From: Erinaceus europaeus | Lineage: Eukaryota; Chordata; Mammalia; Eulipotyphla; Erinaceidae | Direction: 5' to 3' | Assembly: GCF_950295315.1 (NCBI RefSeq) | Contig: NC_080168.1 | Span: 73,884,553-73,948,552, forward strand | Length of the DNA: 64,000 nt | Shown: positions 43,646-56,238 of the stretch, piece by piece | How the letters are laid out: every line of letters starts with the position of its first letter | How positions within the stretch are numbered: position 1 is the stretch's first letter | The notes under the pieces: model-generated | Told to the model about the DNA's origin: nothing | The model's input: only the letters and a program-made list of their open reading frames with translations | Database searches by the model: none | Program-made: the position numbers and the translations under genes

Positions 43646-44690
43646 TTTGGTATGAAAATACATTTATAAGAAAACCTGGTTGTTGCTCTTTGCTTCTCTT
43701 TTATGTCTCTCTTGCTCTGTGAGCCCTTTCTCTCCAATATGATAATGTGGCTTCTATCATTTCAAAGGTTACTAGGAGGAATGCAGATTTAATTAAAAAT
43801 TAGGAACAGATTCAATTAAATTAATGAACCTTGGAATTTGAAAAAATCATTTGCAAAGGATTTGTATGCAAGGAAGCCAGCCAGATAGAAACTAGAGGCT
43901 TCTTCACTCAAAAGAAAAAGTTTATCCTATGTGAGGGGAAAAAAATTAGCTTTGCCTACAGAACAGCCATTCAACTTAGAGGAATCCAGGAATAATTTTA
44001 AACCTGCACACAGTAAGGACTGACAGTGGATTGGAACTCATGGAAATTGATGTGATGTGGGAAGATGTCTAACCAAGGTTGGTTACTCACAAGAGAAAGA
44101 GAGATAAGAAAACAGGCAACTTAAGTACGGGAAGCCGTAATTTAAAGCACTTTCCATTTGTAGATACATGTTTCTTGATGTCTATGACATGATAAAAGGC
44201 TCAGATAAACAGTAGGGACTACAAAGAAGAAATTGTAAATTTTAAGCAGCAGAACTCTGATGGAGCACTCAGCCACTGACCAAAACACACATTGTTTTAA
44301 AGTAGCCAGTAAATCTCAGGCAGGTTGGTATGAAACATGTTTCATATCCCACTTGCTGAGTCTTGGTTTTAAAAGAATTAATTCTGATAAGTTAGCTGGA
44401 CAGTTTTTCCACTGACACCAATCTTGTTTTATGAAATCTTATTAGCCTTATTACTACCCTGGTTCCCATCAGATAATTGTCACTGCATAATGTGAATGAC
44501 AGTCATTCATTCACTTGTTCCATGTTCTCTAAGCACCAACTGTGTGGTGAGGATGAGTGTGCTGAGCTTACAGCGCCTGCACTGGGCACCGAAAGGACAC
44601 TGAGCCTGGTTGGCCCTGGGCATCACAGAAGGTCAAGAAATGAGACGAGGTGAGGTGGGTGAAAAGACTTCCAAAACTGGAACTAGAAAG
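43646..44690. other. Downstream intergenic, mostly unique
   Basis: This AT-rich stretch just after the TNFSF11 end holds no SINE until 44698. An L2-like fragment (attcattcacttgttcc... agcaccaactgtgtgg) lies at about 44500-44570. Confidence 0.5.
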
Positions 44691-44699
44691 TCCATTTGG

Positions 44700-44875
44700 G
44701 GAGGCCTGGATGGTGGCATACTTGGTTGAATGTACGTTCCCATGCTCAAGGACCTGGGTTCAAACACCTGGTCCTCACCTGCAGGGAAGGAAGCTCCATG
44801 AGTGGTGGAGCAGTACTGCAGGTGTCTCATCCTTTCTATCTCCTCTTCCTATAAAAATATGACAAAAACAAACAA
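44700..44875 (+). mobile_element. SINE, type A
   Basis: aggcctggatggtggcatac, B box near 44758 and CT-rich middle. Flanks aaagtccattt / aaaatccattt are target-site-like. Confidence 0.75.
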
Positions 44876-45344
44876 GAAAATCCATTTCTTGGCTTGGGAA
44901 CAACTAACTTGCCACCTTTCAAAGATGAGCTAAAACCCAAGATTTAGGGCAGGAATGACTTACAGTGCATGGTGGCAGTGCCTGCACAGGGGACCGAGCA
45001 TGGCGGATGCTCTGCTGAGCTGAGAGGTCCTCTGTAGAAGACCGACAACCCCACCTCGCCATTATGTGCCTTTAACATTTGTTAAGAAACTGATTGGTCA
45101 GGGCTTTTTAGAACTTAATCGGAATGAATCTATGACCTATGGAGATGTTGGTATGAACTGACCCGTGCCTTGAAGAGGACAAGTGTGACGAGAATGAGTC
45201 AGGAGGTATGGAAAAAGTGGCCCCTCTTCACACGATGCTCACTCAGCTTTCCAGGATCTGAGCAGCAGAATCCCAAATGCATGATTTATGCTCTGTTACT
45301 CATTCACTCATGAACCTCTTAGTCTTGCTTTTCACATTCACTCT

Positions 45345-45500
45345 TACTGGATATAGACAGAAAGAGATACCTATAGCACTACTTTACTTCACCACTCCTG
45401 AAACTTCCTCTCTGTAGGTGGGGGTTGGGGCTTGAACCCAAGTCCCTGCACATGATAGCATGCCTGCACTCTTCTCTTAGTCCTTTCTCCCCCTAGCCCA
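45345..45500 (-). mobile_element. SINE, type A, reverse, diverged
   Basis: gatatagacagaaagagatacc, acttcaccactcctgaaac and gcttgaacccaagtccctg. Confidence 0.6.
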
Positions 45501-45835
45501 TGACTCTGAACTTCTGAGGATTATTTAGTTTCTCTAGAGAATAGGAGAACTAATTGCTGCATCTGACTAAGGTACAGTCAGGCCATGTCCCCACTCAGCC
45601 ACAGCTAAGTGAATGTATTGAAACCAGCACATGCTGGATGCTAGAATGGACAGACTTGTTTGCTCCTTTTAAAGATTGTATTTCAGTCTTTTCCTAGCAC
45701 ATGCCAGATCTGAAGAGAGGTGGGTGTGCCCGATGTGAAGTCATCTGTCTTTCTGAGTCAACATTCACATCTATGCCTGACTCAGGCACCCTTGTGTCTT
45801 TCCAGAAGACTCCATGTGCAGCATTACGCTGCCCA

Positions 45836-45850
45836 CCCCCCCCCCCCCCC
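45836..45850 (+). repeat. Poly(C), 15 bases
   Basis: Uninterrupted C run with C-rich flanks. Confidence 0.9.
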
Positions 45851-45911
45851 GCCCCGAGACCCACTTGTTTTTTGCGCAATTCATTTTAGGCCACCCTAGA
45901 AAAGGACCAGA

Positions 45912-46065
45912 GGAGCCGGGTGGTGGCACACCTATTACAATGCACAAGGACAATGCAGGGGGAACAGCTTTAGGAGTGGTGAAGCAGGGCTGCAAGGTGT
46001 TTCTGTCTCTTTCTTACCTTGTTCCCTCAATTAGTCCCTACACTAATAATTTTAAGCATTTAGTG
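45912..46065 (+). mobile_element. SINE, type A, internally deleted
   Basis: gagccgggtggtggcacacc, missing the B-box part, then gtggtgaagcagggctgc. Confidence 0.7.
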
Positions 46066-46754
46066 AGATTTTAAAAACCCAACTTCTAATATTTGTATTT
46101 CATTCAAATGCATAAATATGCTTAAAATATGGGAAAAAAATAGGAACAGAGAAAATGGCCTTTCTTAAGTGGCTTAGATGGGAACCCAAGCACCATTTGT
46201 CTCGTTCTTTCTCTTTCTCTCTCTCTGCCAAATTCACTGTGCTTGAGATCGTGGCATCAAGTTATACTTACTCAGTTATAACTTATAGTCCCACTTCAAG
46301 CCTGTAGAGTTGAATGAACTCTCTAATGTGCCACGAATGAGCTCCCTTCACTTGGAGCTTTGTTAATTGATTTCCTATCTTTCTTACCGTGAAATTGAAA
46401 TATGTTTCCCTGTAGCTGCATTTATAAATGCTAATCAGTTATTGATTCCCATTATTATTAGTTAGCCTTGTGTCACTTTTTACAATAAAAAAATTTATAC
46501 ACAGTGCTAGATTTTACCTGTGAAGCAGAAATCTATCCTTTTGACTAGTAACACATTTATGATACATCTATTCTTTTTTCCTTGTAATTCAGAAATTCTA
46601 CTTCCTAATCTACCTTTGCCTCCCCTCTGTTAACTGGTTTTCTTTACAGCAGTCTGTTGTTACAGCTTGCACAAGATTCTGGCTACTGGTATTGGCAGCT
46701 CTCCGATATTCACTCAGATGTAGACTAGTCATAACAATTATTCATGTTGCTGGT

Positions 46755-46905
46755 TTGCAGGCACTGTATAAAAAATCCTATTGAACCTTCTAATTTTGAA
46801 GAGTCTTAGTGGTACCCCTTCCTGTAGATAAAGGCATGAGCTAGAAGTTACTTGGCCTACCAGTAGCATCAAAAGCTGCGAACAAGAGGGTTGGGGCTGG
46901 TTTCA
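46755..46905 (+). repeat. MIR-like element
   Basis: gcaggcactgtataaaaaatcc, accccttcctgtagataaagg and gctagaagttacttggcc follow the MIR core. Confidence 0.45.
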
Positions 46906-47114
46906 CAGACACTAAGTTCTCCTAAACAAATGGTGAAGATTTCTTTTCAGTCTCTCTTGTGAGGGCTCTAAAATCACAGTATGTCATTCTCTTGGGTACA
47001 AAGCCTTACCCTATTTTTCCAGCAGATTCTGTAGAAGACTCAGATCCTCAAAAACCTAATCTCAGCACTTTCAGATCAGTGCAACAGAAGCACCTCATGG
47101 GAAAAGAGTGTCTT

Positions 47115-47190
47115 TTGGAAGAGATGATACAGATTTGGGTGTCAGGCAGACCCGGGGCAGGAGTCTGAGCTCTGCTGCTTGCTAACCTGG
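47115..47190 (+). repeat. MIR-like fragment
   Basis: tttgggtgtcaggcagacc, then gagtctgagctctgctgcttg and ctaacctgggg. Confidence 0.35.
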
Positions 47191-47639
47191 GGTGGGCAAG
47201 CAGCATTTGGATGCCTGTGTCTTGCTGTGTGTAGGAGTTGCCCTGTCTGTGCTGAAGAGCTATGAGGACCGGCCTGGGACAGGGACTGAGTGGGTCCTCC
47301 ACCCTGCCTACTACATCCATAGCCCCCAGGACCAACCACACAGGTTGTCTTTATCTCTGGTGGTTGCACAAGTCCTCAATTGGGTCAAGCTGCAGTAGGC
47401 AGATCCTCCTTTATGGATAGGTTCCTCGACACAGTGGCTTAGCGAAAGAACCTATAGTGAAATTGGGACTTACTTAACATGCTGGCAGGAGTTACTGTTT
47501 CTTATTGATGACAGAATGAGCCGACACTGAGCGAAATGAGAGAGTGAAAGGACCTGCTGTCGTCCTCACTGCTAGTTCCCTGGAGCTGCCTTAAATAATG
47601 ACTGCAAACTTGGTGACCAGAATCCTGAAACTGAGGCAT

Positions 47640-47764
47640 TAATAGGGCATCAGTAGGTCAGTGGGTATAGAGCACACTTCGAATGTATGGTGACGTGGAT
47701 CCTCACCACTGTAGAGGAATGAAGCAGTATTTGGATTTTTCTCTCTCTCTCTCTGTCTCTCTCA

Positions 47765-47813
<49 letters not shown>

Positions 47814-47825
47814 GCAAATAAAAGT
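47640..47825 (+). mobile_element. SINE, type E-like, with (CA)n
   Basis: gtaggtcagtgggtatagagc, a diverged B box, (CT)n, then (CA)n and an A-rich end. Confidence 0.5.
47766..47812 (+). repeat. (CA)n microsatellite
   Basis: About 23 CA units. Confidence 0.95.
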
Positions 47826-47859
47826 TAAATATGTAAATGATTAATAACTTTAAAAAGAC

Positions 47860-49010
47860 AACTGCAGGACCATGCTTGCTTGGGACTCCAGGGAGAGGCC
47901 TCCCTTGCCCCTTCCACTTCCGGTTCCTCCCAAAGTCCCTTGTGATTGTTTTGAATCAATCAGTCTCTATCTGTTTGCCCACAACCTTCTTCTCTGCTCC
48001 CTGTGTCTCCTCCACTCTGTTAAAGGACACTTGTCAATGGATTTAAGATCACCTGGAGAATCCAGGAAGCTGACATCCTGAGGTCCTTCACTGCATCTAA
48101 AATGACCCTCTTCCTAAATAAGTTCACATTCTTAGGGCCTAGGGTTTAGGACACAGACATATGTATTTCTTGCCATCACAGCCTACTGCACCCTGCAAGT
48201 GACTCTCTTAAAATTCCAATCATCAGTGGAGTTAGTCACCCTGCCACACTTCTTTTAAAGAAGACGGTTCCCTGGCAAGGGCAGAAAAGCCCCAGAAAGA
48301 ACCTGAGGTAGTGAAAATAAATGATAAGTAAACCAAGAATGATAGCTTCCCCAGTCCCACTGCCTTCTAGAGATATGAATGCATGCAGAAAGATCCCAGA
48401 GAGGACAGACAAATAACAGAATGCCACTGAGCTAGGGAAGTGGGATTATGGAGGCCTTTCTTTTCAAAATTTCTCGGCTCTTGTTATACCACCACTGAAT
48501 TCAATAAGACAGAGCATTAAAGCTGATCTTTCAATAGAGGAATGAAATTGCTGCTTCTGGCACTAAATGATTCCGGGGCCCATGATGTAAGGGCTGTGTG
48601 CTTTTCAAATAAAATCCTCTCACAGATGGAGGAGAGGGAGCATCAGTGGGAGGGAGGAGTCAGATTTGCAGAATAGGAAGTCAGTCTTGCCTTCTCGCCA
48701 GTTTTCTCTCCTCAACCTTTAACTCAGACTGCATCTGGAATCAGGCTCGGGCTCCCACGGGAACCAGGCTTCCCATCCCACAATTTCTTACCCCACACTG
48801 CTTTTTCACCATCCCCCTGGGTTTCAGAAGACAAGATGGGCAACAGGACAGTTTCAAAGGAGAATATTTTCCTGACTGCTTTAAACAAACCCGCGAAGCC
48901 ATGAATTAATTTTTCTTTTTTAATGATGTGACAACTTGTTTACCTTTTCTTGCTTTAAAAAGCATAGCAAGCTTGACAGAGATGAATTAATTGTAACATT
49001 CTCTTAAATT
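47860..49010. other. Intergenic, no recognised feature
   Basis: Mixed sequence with short open frames that have no recognised similarity. No SINE boxes are seen. Confidence 0.4.
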
Positions 49011-49014
49011 GTAA

Positions 49015-49195
49015 GCTTCTTGGGTTCAAGTCCTTGGTCCCCATTGGCAAGGGGAGAGCTTCACAAGTGGTGAAGCCGGGTTGCAGGTGTCTCTCTGTCT
49101 CTCTATCTCACCCTAACCCCCTTCTAAATTTCTGTCTCTATCCAGTAATAAATAAATATTTTAAAAAGAGAAGAAAGAAAGAAAGAAAGAAAGAC
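49015..49195 (+). mobile_element. SINE, type A, 5'-truncated
   Basis: Begins at the B box (gggttcaagtccttggtcc), then gcttcacaagtggtgaagcc, aataaataaatattt and a (GAAA)n tail. Confidence 0.75.
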
Positions 49196-49734
49196 TCCTC
49201 TGTTCATTGAGTCATTCAGTATCCTGGGCTAAGTGAATGTGGCCTGTAAAACACAAGAGGTAGACCAAATTCATCCACTTCAAGTGACCTTTTCAAATAT
49301 CTCTGCAAGATTAGTTTTAGAGAGGACAGTGACAGATGTAATGGGCAGAGAAGGATGTTGCTGGTGGCAGTTCTGAGCCTAATTTCACTGTCCTGAACAG
49401 CTGATCTTTTGTTCAAACCAGGTTTGTAACAACTCAAATGTCTTTTTTTTTTTTTAAAAAAAGAAGCAAAATGCCCATTCAATGGAGAATCCAGACCCAC
49501 AACTTAGATGTCAGTCTCCTATTCTTAGTAAACTAATCAGAAACACGGCATCAGAGACTGGTTTCGTTGCTCTGTGCCTTCAGCTCATTTTTTTGTGATC
49601 ACTGTAAGTCATAACTACTCCAAGAGCTTGTTAGCCATTTGGAAAAAGAGAACACTAACAGAATAATCTTGCCGGTTATCTTGTGGACTGGACATCTATT
49701 GGAACCATCACTAATTCTATGCTGCTCCAGGCTG

Positions 49735-49938
49735 ACTTTTCTGAGAGGGAGAGAGGAAGGAAGAGAGAAAGGGAGAGAGATAGGGAGAGAGACAGATATG
49801 GGGGGAGGGTGCGGCTGAAACGGGGGCAAGACACCAGGGCACTGAAGTTTCCTTAAGTTCAGTGGGGGCAAGGTGAGACCTGGGTTGCATGCATAGTAAA
49901 GCAGGTGCACTATCTAAATAAGCTATTTTCCTGCCCTG
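49735..49938 (-). mobile_element. SINE, type E, reverse
   Basis: gacaccagggcactgaagtttcc, gtgagacctgggttgcatgc and aaagcaggtgcactat. Confidence 0.6.
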
Positions 49939-50527
49939 CAAGTCAGTTTTTAATAATCACCTCCATCTATTGACTCTACCCTTTAACTTATAATCCTCAC
50001 AGCCTAGGCTTTTAACACTTGGCAGAGACTTGAGAAAATGTTCAATAATATTTAAACCAATTTTTCAAAAACTGAAAAAGCTTAAAGAAGATCTTCTAGA
50101 GATATGTGTGTTATTGTAGAGAGAAAATTCACTCAAGGGAAAGAATGGTTCACTAAGGAGAAACATTTCAGACAGCTTGGGCAGGCTAAAGAACAGATAT
50201 TCTATGGTATATCTATGTGGATTTGGAAGGTTTGACTTGGGATGCTTTTATCAGTAACAGACAACCTCAACTCAAAGTATATTAAATGGTGAGGAATTCA
50301 TATAGTCTAGTGCAGCAGTCTAAAGCCCTCAAAGGTGGTTGGGGAGGATTAGTAAGGGGAGGCTAGGAAGTTAAGTCCCTATGGTAAATAAGATGATGGT
50401 TCGGTTGAGGATGAAATACACTGACACTTATTATCTTAAGGGAAATGTACCTTGTAACAAAAAAAATCCTATAAATCAGCATTTCCTCACTTGAGAGATA
50501 TTGGAGTTGGAAGAAAGAAAAAGAAGA

Positions 50528-50577
50528 AGGAGGAGGAGGAGGAGGAGGAGGAGGAGGAGGAGGAGGAGGAGGAGGAG
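50528..50577 (+). repeat. (GGA)n microsatellite
   Basis: About 17 GGA units flanked by (GAA)n, all purine. Confidence 0.95.
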
Positions 50578-50729
50578 AAGGAGAAGAAATGCTTGCCTAG
50601 TAAGAAACACAAAGGTTAGTTAGTCTCCAAGTGCAGCTGTCAGAGTTCCAGATGTGCTGCTTACTGTTTGACCCGTCCTCCTCCATGTGTTGGTGTCACC
50701 ATCTTGGTGTCAACAAAACAGCAACAGAA

Positions 50730-50970
50730 GTTCTGGGGCAGGGCTAGACAGAGAGCTCACCAGGTAGGGTTCCGGTCTTGTCAGATACATGACCCAGACG
50801 TCAAACCTAGCACCACATTGGAGGTAGTGTGGCAAGGAAAGAGGCTCTGGAGTTAGGCTCTCTCTTCTGTCTCTGTTTCTCTAGCTTGATGAACAAGCTA
50901 TCTAGAGCAGTGAAATAATACATCCACATGTCCTTGGCTTCACAACAATTGAACAAGTAAATAAATAGCA
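50730..50970 (+). mobile_element. SINE, type E
   Basis: gggcagggctagacagagagc, then tcaccaggtagggttccgg, acccagacgtcaaacctag and aagtaaataaatagc tail. Confidence 0.45.
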
Positions 50971-51014
50971 ACAAAGAAAGAAGTCCTGAACACTAAATTT
51001 ATTTATTTTTTAAA

Positions 51015-51292
51015 ATTTAATTTTTTAATATTTATTTATTCCCTTTTGTTGCCCTTGTTTTATTGTTGTAATTATTAATGTCGTTGTTGTTGGACAGGAC
51101 AGATAGAAATGGAGAGAGGAGGGAAAGACAGAGAGGAAGAGAGAAAGATAGACACCTGCAGACCTGCTTTACCGCCTGTGAAGTGACTCCCCTGCAGGTG
51201 GGGAGCTGGGGGCTCGAACTGGGATCTTTATGACGGTCCTTGTGCTTTGTGCCACGTGCGCTTAACCTGATGCGCTATCTCCCGACTCCCAA
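51015..51292 (-). mobile_element. SINE, type B, reverse
   Basis: ttatttattcccttttgttgcc, GA-rich middle, gctcgaactgggatcttta and taacctgatgcgctatctccc. Confidence 0.85.
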
Positions 51293-51299
51293 CACAAAA

Positions 51300-52680
51300 T
51301 TTAAATAGAACAGTGTTCAGAGGAAGAAAATAACTACCTTTTAATATTACCGAGTAAAGAACTAGGGTACCTTTTTCAAAGACCCCCAGGCAGTATCTCT
51401 GTTTCTGGTGGTCCAGTGATTGTGGCAAGGGTCCATTCTGAAAGCCTATGCGGTGCTGAGTGTCTCCTTCCCTTCCTGCCCTTTTCCTTTCAAACTGTCA
51501 TTTTGAGCCTACTGGGAGCAATACACTGGCCTGCTGCTGATTTATATGTAATTTTATGGCAACTGTCTGATCTAGTCAAAGAACCCATGGAAGCTTTGAC
51601 GAGTAGGCAGCTGATTAGGTCCCACTGGGAGACAGCTGTCACTCTTGTGTGTTTGGGAGTTAAAGGAATAGGGGTGTTCAGAACAGAGGGTCTTGTTGAT
51701 TTTGTTCTTCCAGCTCAAGTTACATGTCTCAAATTGGGACAGAGCAACTCTCCTGAGAGCTGGTGCCTGTCTTTAAAAAAAAAAAAAAATTCTTGTGTGT
51801 TAATGAATGGGGGGGGGGGAAGCATGGAACATCACTCTGGCACACACAATTAAACTGGGGACCTCAAGTTAAGAAGTTCAAATCCACACAGGCCACATTC
51901 AAATCAACCCACTGTGGTCCAAGATCTCCTTTACCAGCCACCACAGACCCTTCACTCCCTCTCCTCTCCATGCAAGTCCAGTGCTTTACCCATTGCCACA
52001 TCCCAGATGACCTTCCAAACAGCCTGTTTAACCTGTGATGGACTGACGCTGGAAAAGGCACCATGGTGGGGGAATAAATGTTGCTTATGCTCAGAAGACA
52101 TGTACTTGCAGGACAGAAGCTGCTTTCCTGTTCAGATCTTACTGCTCAGTGTTCACACAGGAGTGACACTCAGGAGGCCGCGACCTTGTCAGATCTGCAT
52201 GTCATAATTCTTAGGGTGTTTGAAATCTTCTGGGGGAAAGAAGTGTAAGGGGTGTTTGTAGGACATCTGTAGGTATCATCTTGAGCCAGAAGGTCTAGTA
52301 GCAATTGAATCCTCTAATAGTTGGTGAATGGCAGAGGTGCTGACTGCTTGGAGTTTTGAAGAGGGAGTTGTAAATGTCTCTGTAAGACAAAGGTGCTGTA
52401 AGAGAAGTATGATCCTGGGCTTTGGGAGCACAGGGGAGAGAACTGCCCAGCTCAGGAAGTTCACACAAGGCTTCACGAGCAGAGCATAGACAGGATAACA
52501 GTCTAGAAACCGAGCACGCCAAGTATCAGAGAGAGGCAGAATGGAAAATAGAGCATACTTGGGAAAGATGAGGAGAAAACTGGGAAAATATGAAGCAGTC
52601 ATATCATAAAGATAGGAAAGGCAGAGGAGTGAAGGAAGAGTGGAGAATAGTGATACAACAATACAGACCAGAGTTGGCAA
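51300..52680. other. Intergenic, no recognised gene
   Basis: Contains an A13 run (51774-51789) and a G9 run. The open frames at 51416-51853 and 52276-52773 lack recognisable domains. Confidence 0.4.
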
Positions 52681-52689
52681 GAGAGTTTT

Positions 52690-52875
52690 TGTTTGGATAG
52701 TGTACCTGCTATGCCAGGCAGAAGACCCTATTTCAAACCTGGCCCCTACTACTTTGGGGGAAGCTTCAGTCATGTGGTATCTTTCCCTTTCTCCCTCTGT
52801 CTCTGTCTCTATCTGAAAAATTCAGCCCAGATGAGAAGCCCTAATGACATCAACAATAAAACAACAAGAGAACCA
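52690..52875 (+). mobile_element. SINE, type E
   Basis: ttggatagtgtacctgctatgc, ctatttcaaacctggccccta, gggggaagcttcagtc and an A-rich tail. Confidence 0.55.
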
Positions 52876-52879
52876 GATG

Positions 52880-54160
52880 TAGATTTTAGTGTTTTCCTGT
52901 AGGTTGACACTCTCTAGATGTCAGTACAACTTGCCTTCAAGTCTCAGGGAAAGGAGAGAGGGTAGAAGGTGGGTGCTCCTATGGAAATTGGCAGTTAGAT
53001 GACAAAAAAGGTTGGGTACAACAGAAATCTGTCACATGCAGGGCCTCTGGGAAATAGCCCCTGTTTCATTATCTGCAAAAACAGGAGGAAGTAATTCCCT
53101 TGCCCTTGGCTCAGTGGACACTTGCTCCTGCTTTTGCAAAATGTGTAACCAACTAATAGCCTTCACTTAAGTCACTTCCCCTTTTTTCCCCAACATCTCA
53201 CAGATTGCACAGCTCTGCTCCTTGCATCTGGCCGGGATCACATCACTAGCTTGAGCTCATGCAGTGCAGGTTGAGGCACTTGGGGCCCATCTAGGCAGAT
53301 GCACTGGATCTCTGGTGTAGCCACTCTGGGGCACTCTTGCCTTTGCTACCCAATAAGAGAACGTGCAGACTGTATATCTTGGGTCTTGAGAACAAGGTGT
53401 GGAGTGTGCATGCGTGCCACAAGCACTCAATAGGCACAGAGCACCAGCAAGACACAGACCCGTGTGCTCTGAATCTGGAGCTGTTTGTTGATGCAGCAGA
53501 AATCAGCCTTCCCTGACAAGAGGCAGAAGGAATGGTGTTTCCTTGGACTGGAAAAGGTACTGTCCTTTCTGTCTTCTCAGCAATAATAAGCACAGTCAGC
53601 CCTGGACTGGCAAGATCCCTTGAGGGGCTCCTGGTGGTGAAGAGAGAGAGAGCTTTGCAATTCTCACAAACTGTCATAAGTCAAATGAGAGCAGAGGGAG
53701 CTATAGACTTACCTCATGGAGAACTGCCCTGATCAGAATTTTTATGCCACTCCTGTGTCCTGAATACAAACTGAAAGACTGCTCTGTGGCAAACTCCCAC
53801 CAAGTTCTCATCCATTCACAGCCTGTAACCTCACCTCTTCCGGTGCTTACTGGGCAATTGATACTTTGAAACTGGCTTCCCAGCATGCTGCCACTTGCCC
53901 AAGACCTGACATTCCCTGCTCTGCTCCAGACACTGAAGTGCTAGAATAAAGCTGACCATTCCTTTTACATGAATCCTTTCTGCCCTGATGGAGTCTCTTC
54001 AAGGCACGTTCTTCCAAACTTGCTTGGTTTCAAGAAGTGAGATAGATAACCACTTGGAGTTCCTAGATGACTTAACAACTGCTTAGACCAACTGTCCAGC
54101 TGGCCTGAATGACTGCACAAACTAGCCATTATATAGGACCAAGAAACAAGTTCCTACTGC
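52880..54160. other. Intergenic, no recognised feature
   Basis: GC-moderate single-copy-looking DNA. Open frames on both strands at 53291-53732 are non-specific. Confidence 0.4.
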
Positions 54161-54371
54161 ACAATGGTTAATTTTTTTTTTTTTTTTTTTGGCTAGAAAA
54201 TTTATGTGATCAAGTCCTAAGAAGCTGCTCTTCCTACATCATCCCCAACTCGGCTCTGCTCCTAATCCTCCTTCAGAGCACACGCGGCAGCCCAGTTTTC
54301 TGCAATGCTGCTACAACCACATCACTCATTTGTCCTAAAGCCTGACATCACGTTAGGATAACAGCAAATGG

Positions 54372-54705
54372 GGTGTCAGGCAGTAGCGCAGTGGGTTAAG
54401 CGCATGTAGTGCTAAACGCAAGGACCAGCATAAGGATCCTGCTTCGAGTTCCCGGCTCCCCACCTGCAAGGGAGTCGCTTCACAGGCAGTGAAGCGACTC
54501 CTCTCTCCCACTGTCTATCTTCCCCTCTTCTCTCGATTTCTCTCTGTCCTATCCAACAATAGCAACAACAAAACAATAATAATAACCACAACAATGATAA
54601 AAAACAACAAGGGCAACAAACGGGGAAAAAAATGATCTCCAGGAGCAGTGGATTTGAGGTACAGGCACCTAGCCCTGGCAATAACCCTGGAGGAAAAAAA
54701 AAAAG
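54372..54705 (+). mobile_element. SINE, type B, full length
   Basis: gtgtcaggcagtagcgcagtgg, B box near 54443, CAA/AAT-rich spacer and 3' module ending caataaccctggagg plus poly(A). Confidence 0.85.
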
Positions 54706-54989
54706 ACACCATAGAAAAACCTGGGGGCGGAGACTGCATCAGAATAAGTCCTCAGCAACAGCTGACCAATGATTTAGTCTTATCAGTCAATCTTACAGGG
54801 GCTTCACCATTCCACGCTGATAGTACCACCCTCCGGCCAACTTAACTCCTATGCTACCAGGTCCTATTAACTTCACATTCAGAGACTGCCTTGCTTGGAC
54901 AGGTCCACAGTTTTATTTAAAGATATATCTGATTCACCGTGAAAATGGTTTTCAAAAGAAACTGCTATCCAACTACAAACCTAACAAAC

Positions 54990-55245
54990 AAGGACAGAAA
55001 GGGGAGACACAGAGTGAAACTTGGACTGGGTATGGTGTATTACACCAAAGCAAAGGACTCTGGAGAAGGAGGGAATGGGTGTGGAGGTTGGAAAAGATGT
55101 GAGGATGTAGGATAGTGGAAAAAGAACTAAGTTGGGAGTGAGAGTTTCATAGACATCTGTCTGTCACAGGAAAATGAGAACTTGTGCTCATTTGTTAACA
55201 ACTACCGTAAACCATTAGTCCTCCCCCCAATAAAAGAATTTTAAT
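54990..55245 (+). mobile_element. L1-type 3'UTR, older copy
   Basis: gtgaaacttggactgggtatgg, then taaaccattagtcctcccccc and aataaaag parallel 6230-6445. Diverged. Confidence 0.65.
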
Positions 55246-55337
55246 ATTTTGTATTGAATTTGACAATTTAGATAAAGCAAACAGATTTTTGATAGTACAA
55301 CTTTACAAAGTTGATAACTGAAAAATTAAAAATACGG

Positions 55338-55605
55338 GGGGTTGGGCAGTAGTGTAGTGGGTTAAGTGCACATGGTATGAAGTGCAAGGACTGGTGTAGT
55401 GACCCCAGTTCAAGCCCCCAGCTCCCCACCTACAGGGGGGGTCGCCTCACAAGCAGTGAAGCAGGTCTGCAGATGTCTTTCTCTCCCCCTCTCTGTCTCC
55501 CCTCCTCTCTTGATTTCTCTCTGTCCTATCCAACAACAACAGCAATGCCAAAAGTAATAATAATGACAACAAGGGCAACAAAATGGGGAAAAAAAGAAAT
55601 AATAA
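55338..55605 (+). mobile_element. SINE, type B, lacking the 3' module
   Basis: gggttgggcagtagtgtagtgg, B box near 55408 and CAA-rich spacer ending caaaatggggaaaaaaag. Confidence 0.8.
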
Positions 55606-55779
55606 AAAAATCTGAAGTATTTAAGTTCAATTAATGGAAACTAGACATCATTATAAAAGTTTCTCGTACAGAAGATCAAATGTTTTTACTAGTTTTCTTT
55701 CTTCTAAATATCTTAAAATAATTTAACTTTCAAAGTTACAATAGAAGTATTTTTTTTTAAAAAAAGAAGAATGGGCTTT

Positions 55780-56120
55780 TAGGGTCAAAAGATAGCTCAC
55801 CTGGGTAGTGTGCTTGCTTTTTCATATACAAAACCCAAGTTCCTGTCTGGCCCCCACTAACTGGGGAAAGATTTGGTGCTACAGCACTGTCTTCGGCTTT
55901 ATTCCTTTGTCTCTCTCTTTCATTCTGAGAAATCTGAGTTGGGGCAGTGAAGCTCCTGAAATGAGGAGAGAAAGAAGGAAATGGAGAAAGGAAGGAAGGA
56001 AGGAAGGAAAGAAGGAAGGAAAGAGAAGGAAAAGAAATGACAGTAAGGGAAAGGAAAGAAAAAAAGGAAGGGAGGGAAGGGAAGGAAGGGACGCAAAGAA
56101 GGAAAAGGAAGACAACAAGA
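55780..56120 (+). mobile_element. SINE, type E, with GGAA expansion
   Basis: gggtcaaaagatagctcacc, aaacccaagttcctgtctgg and tctttcattctgagaaatc, then a purine tract. Confidence 0.55.
55965..56110 (+). repeat. (GGAA)n purine tract
   Basis: GGAA/GAAAGG units, nearly pure purine. Lys/Arg/Glu-rich frames here are artefacts. Confidence 0.9.
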
Positions 56121-56144
56121 GAAAAGAATGGGTTTTTTAAATTA

Positions 56145-56238
56145 TCCAGGTCTGTGATTGAAGCCCAGTTCTCTGACTTATTAACTTTGTGACCTGGAAC
56201 AAATTTGTTTTCTCATTTAGCCTATTAATCAGATATTT
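56145..56238 (+). repeat. MIR-like fragment
   Basis: ctctgacttattaactttgtgacc, tggaacaaatttg and ttctcatttagcctatt match the MIR order. Confidence 0.5.

Noticed and set aside
52276..52773. 165-codon minus-strand open frame downstream of the gene
   Set aside because: No domain, signal or splice pattern; part of it is a SINE. Kept only as a chance open frame.
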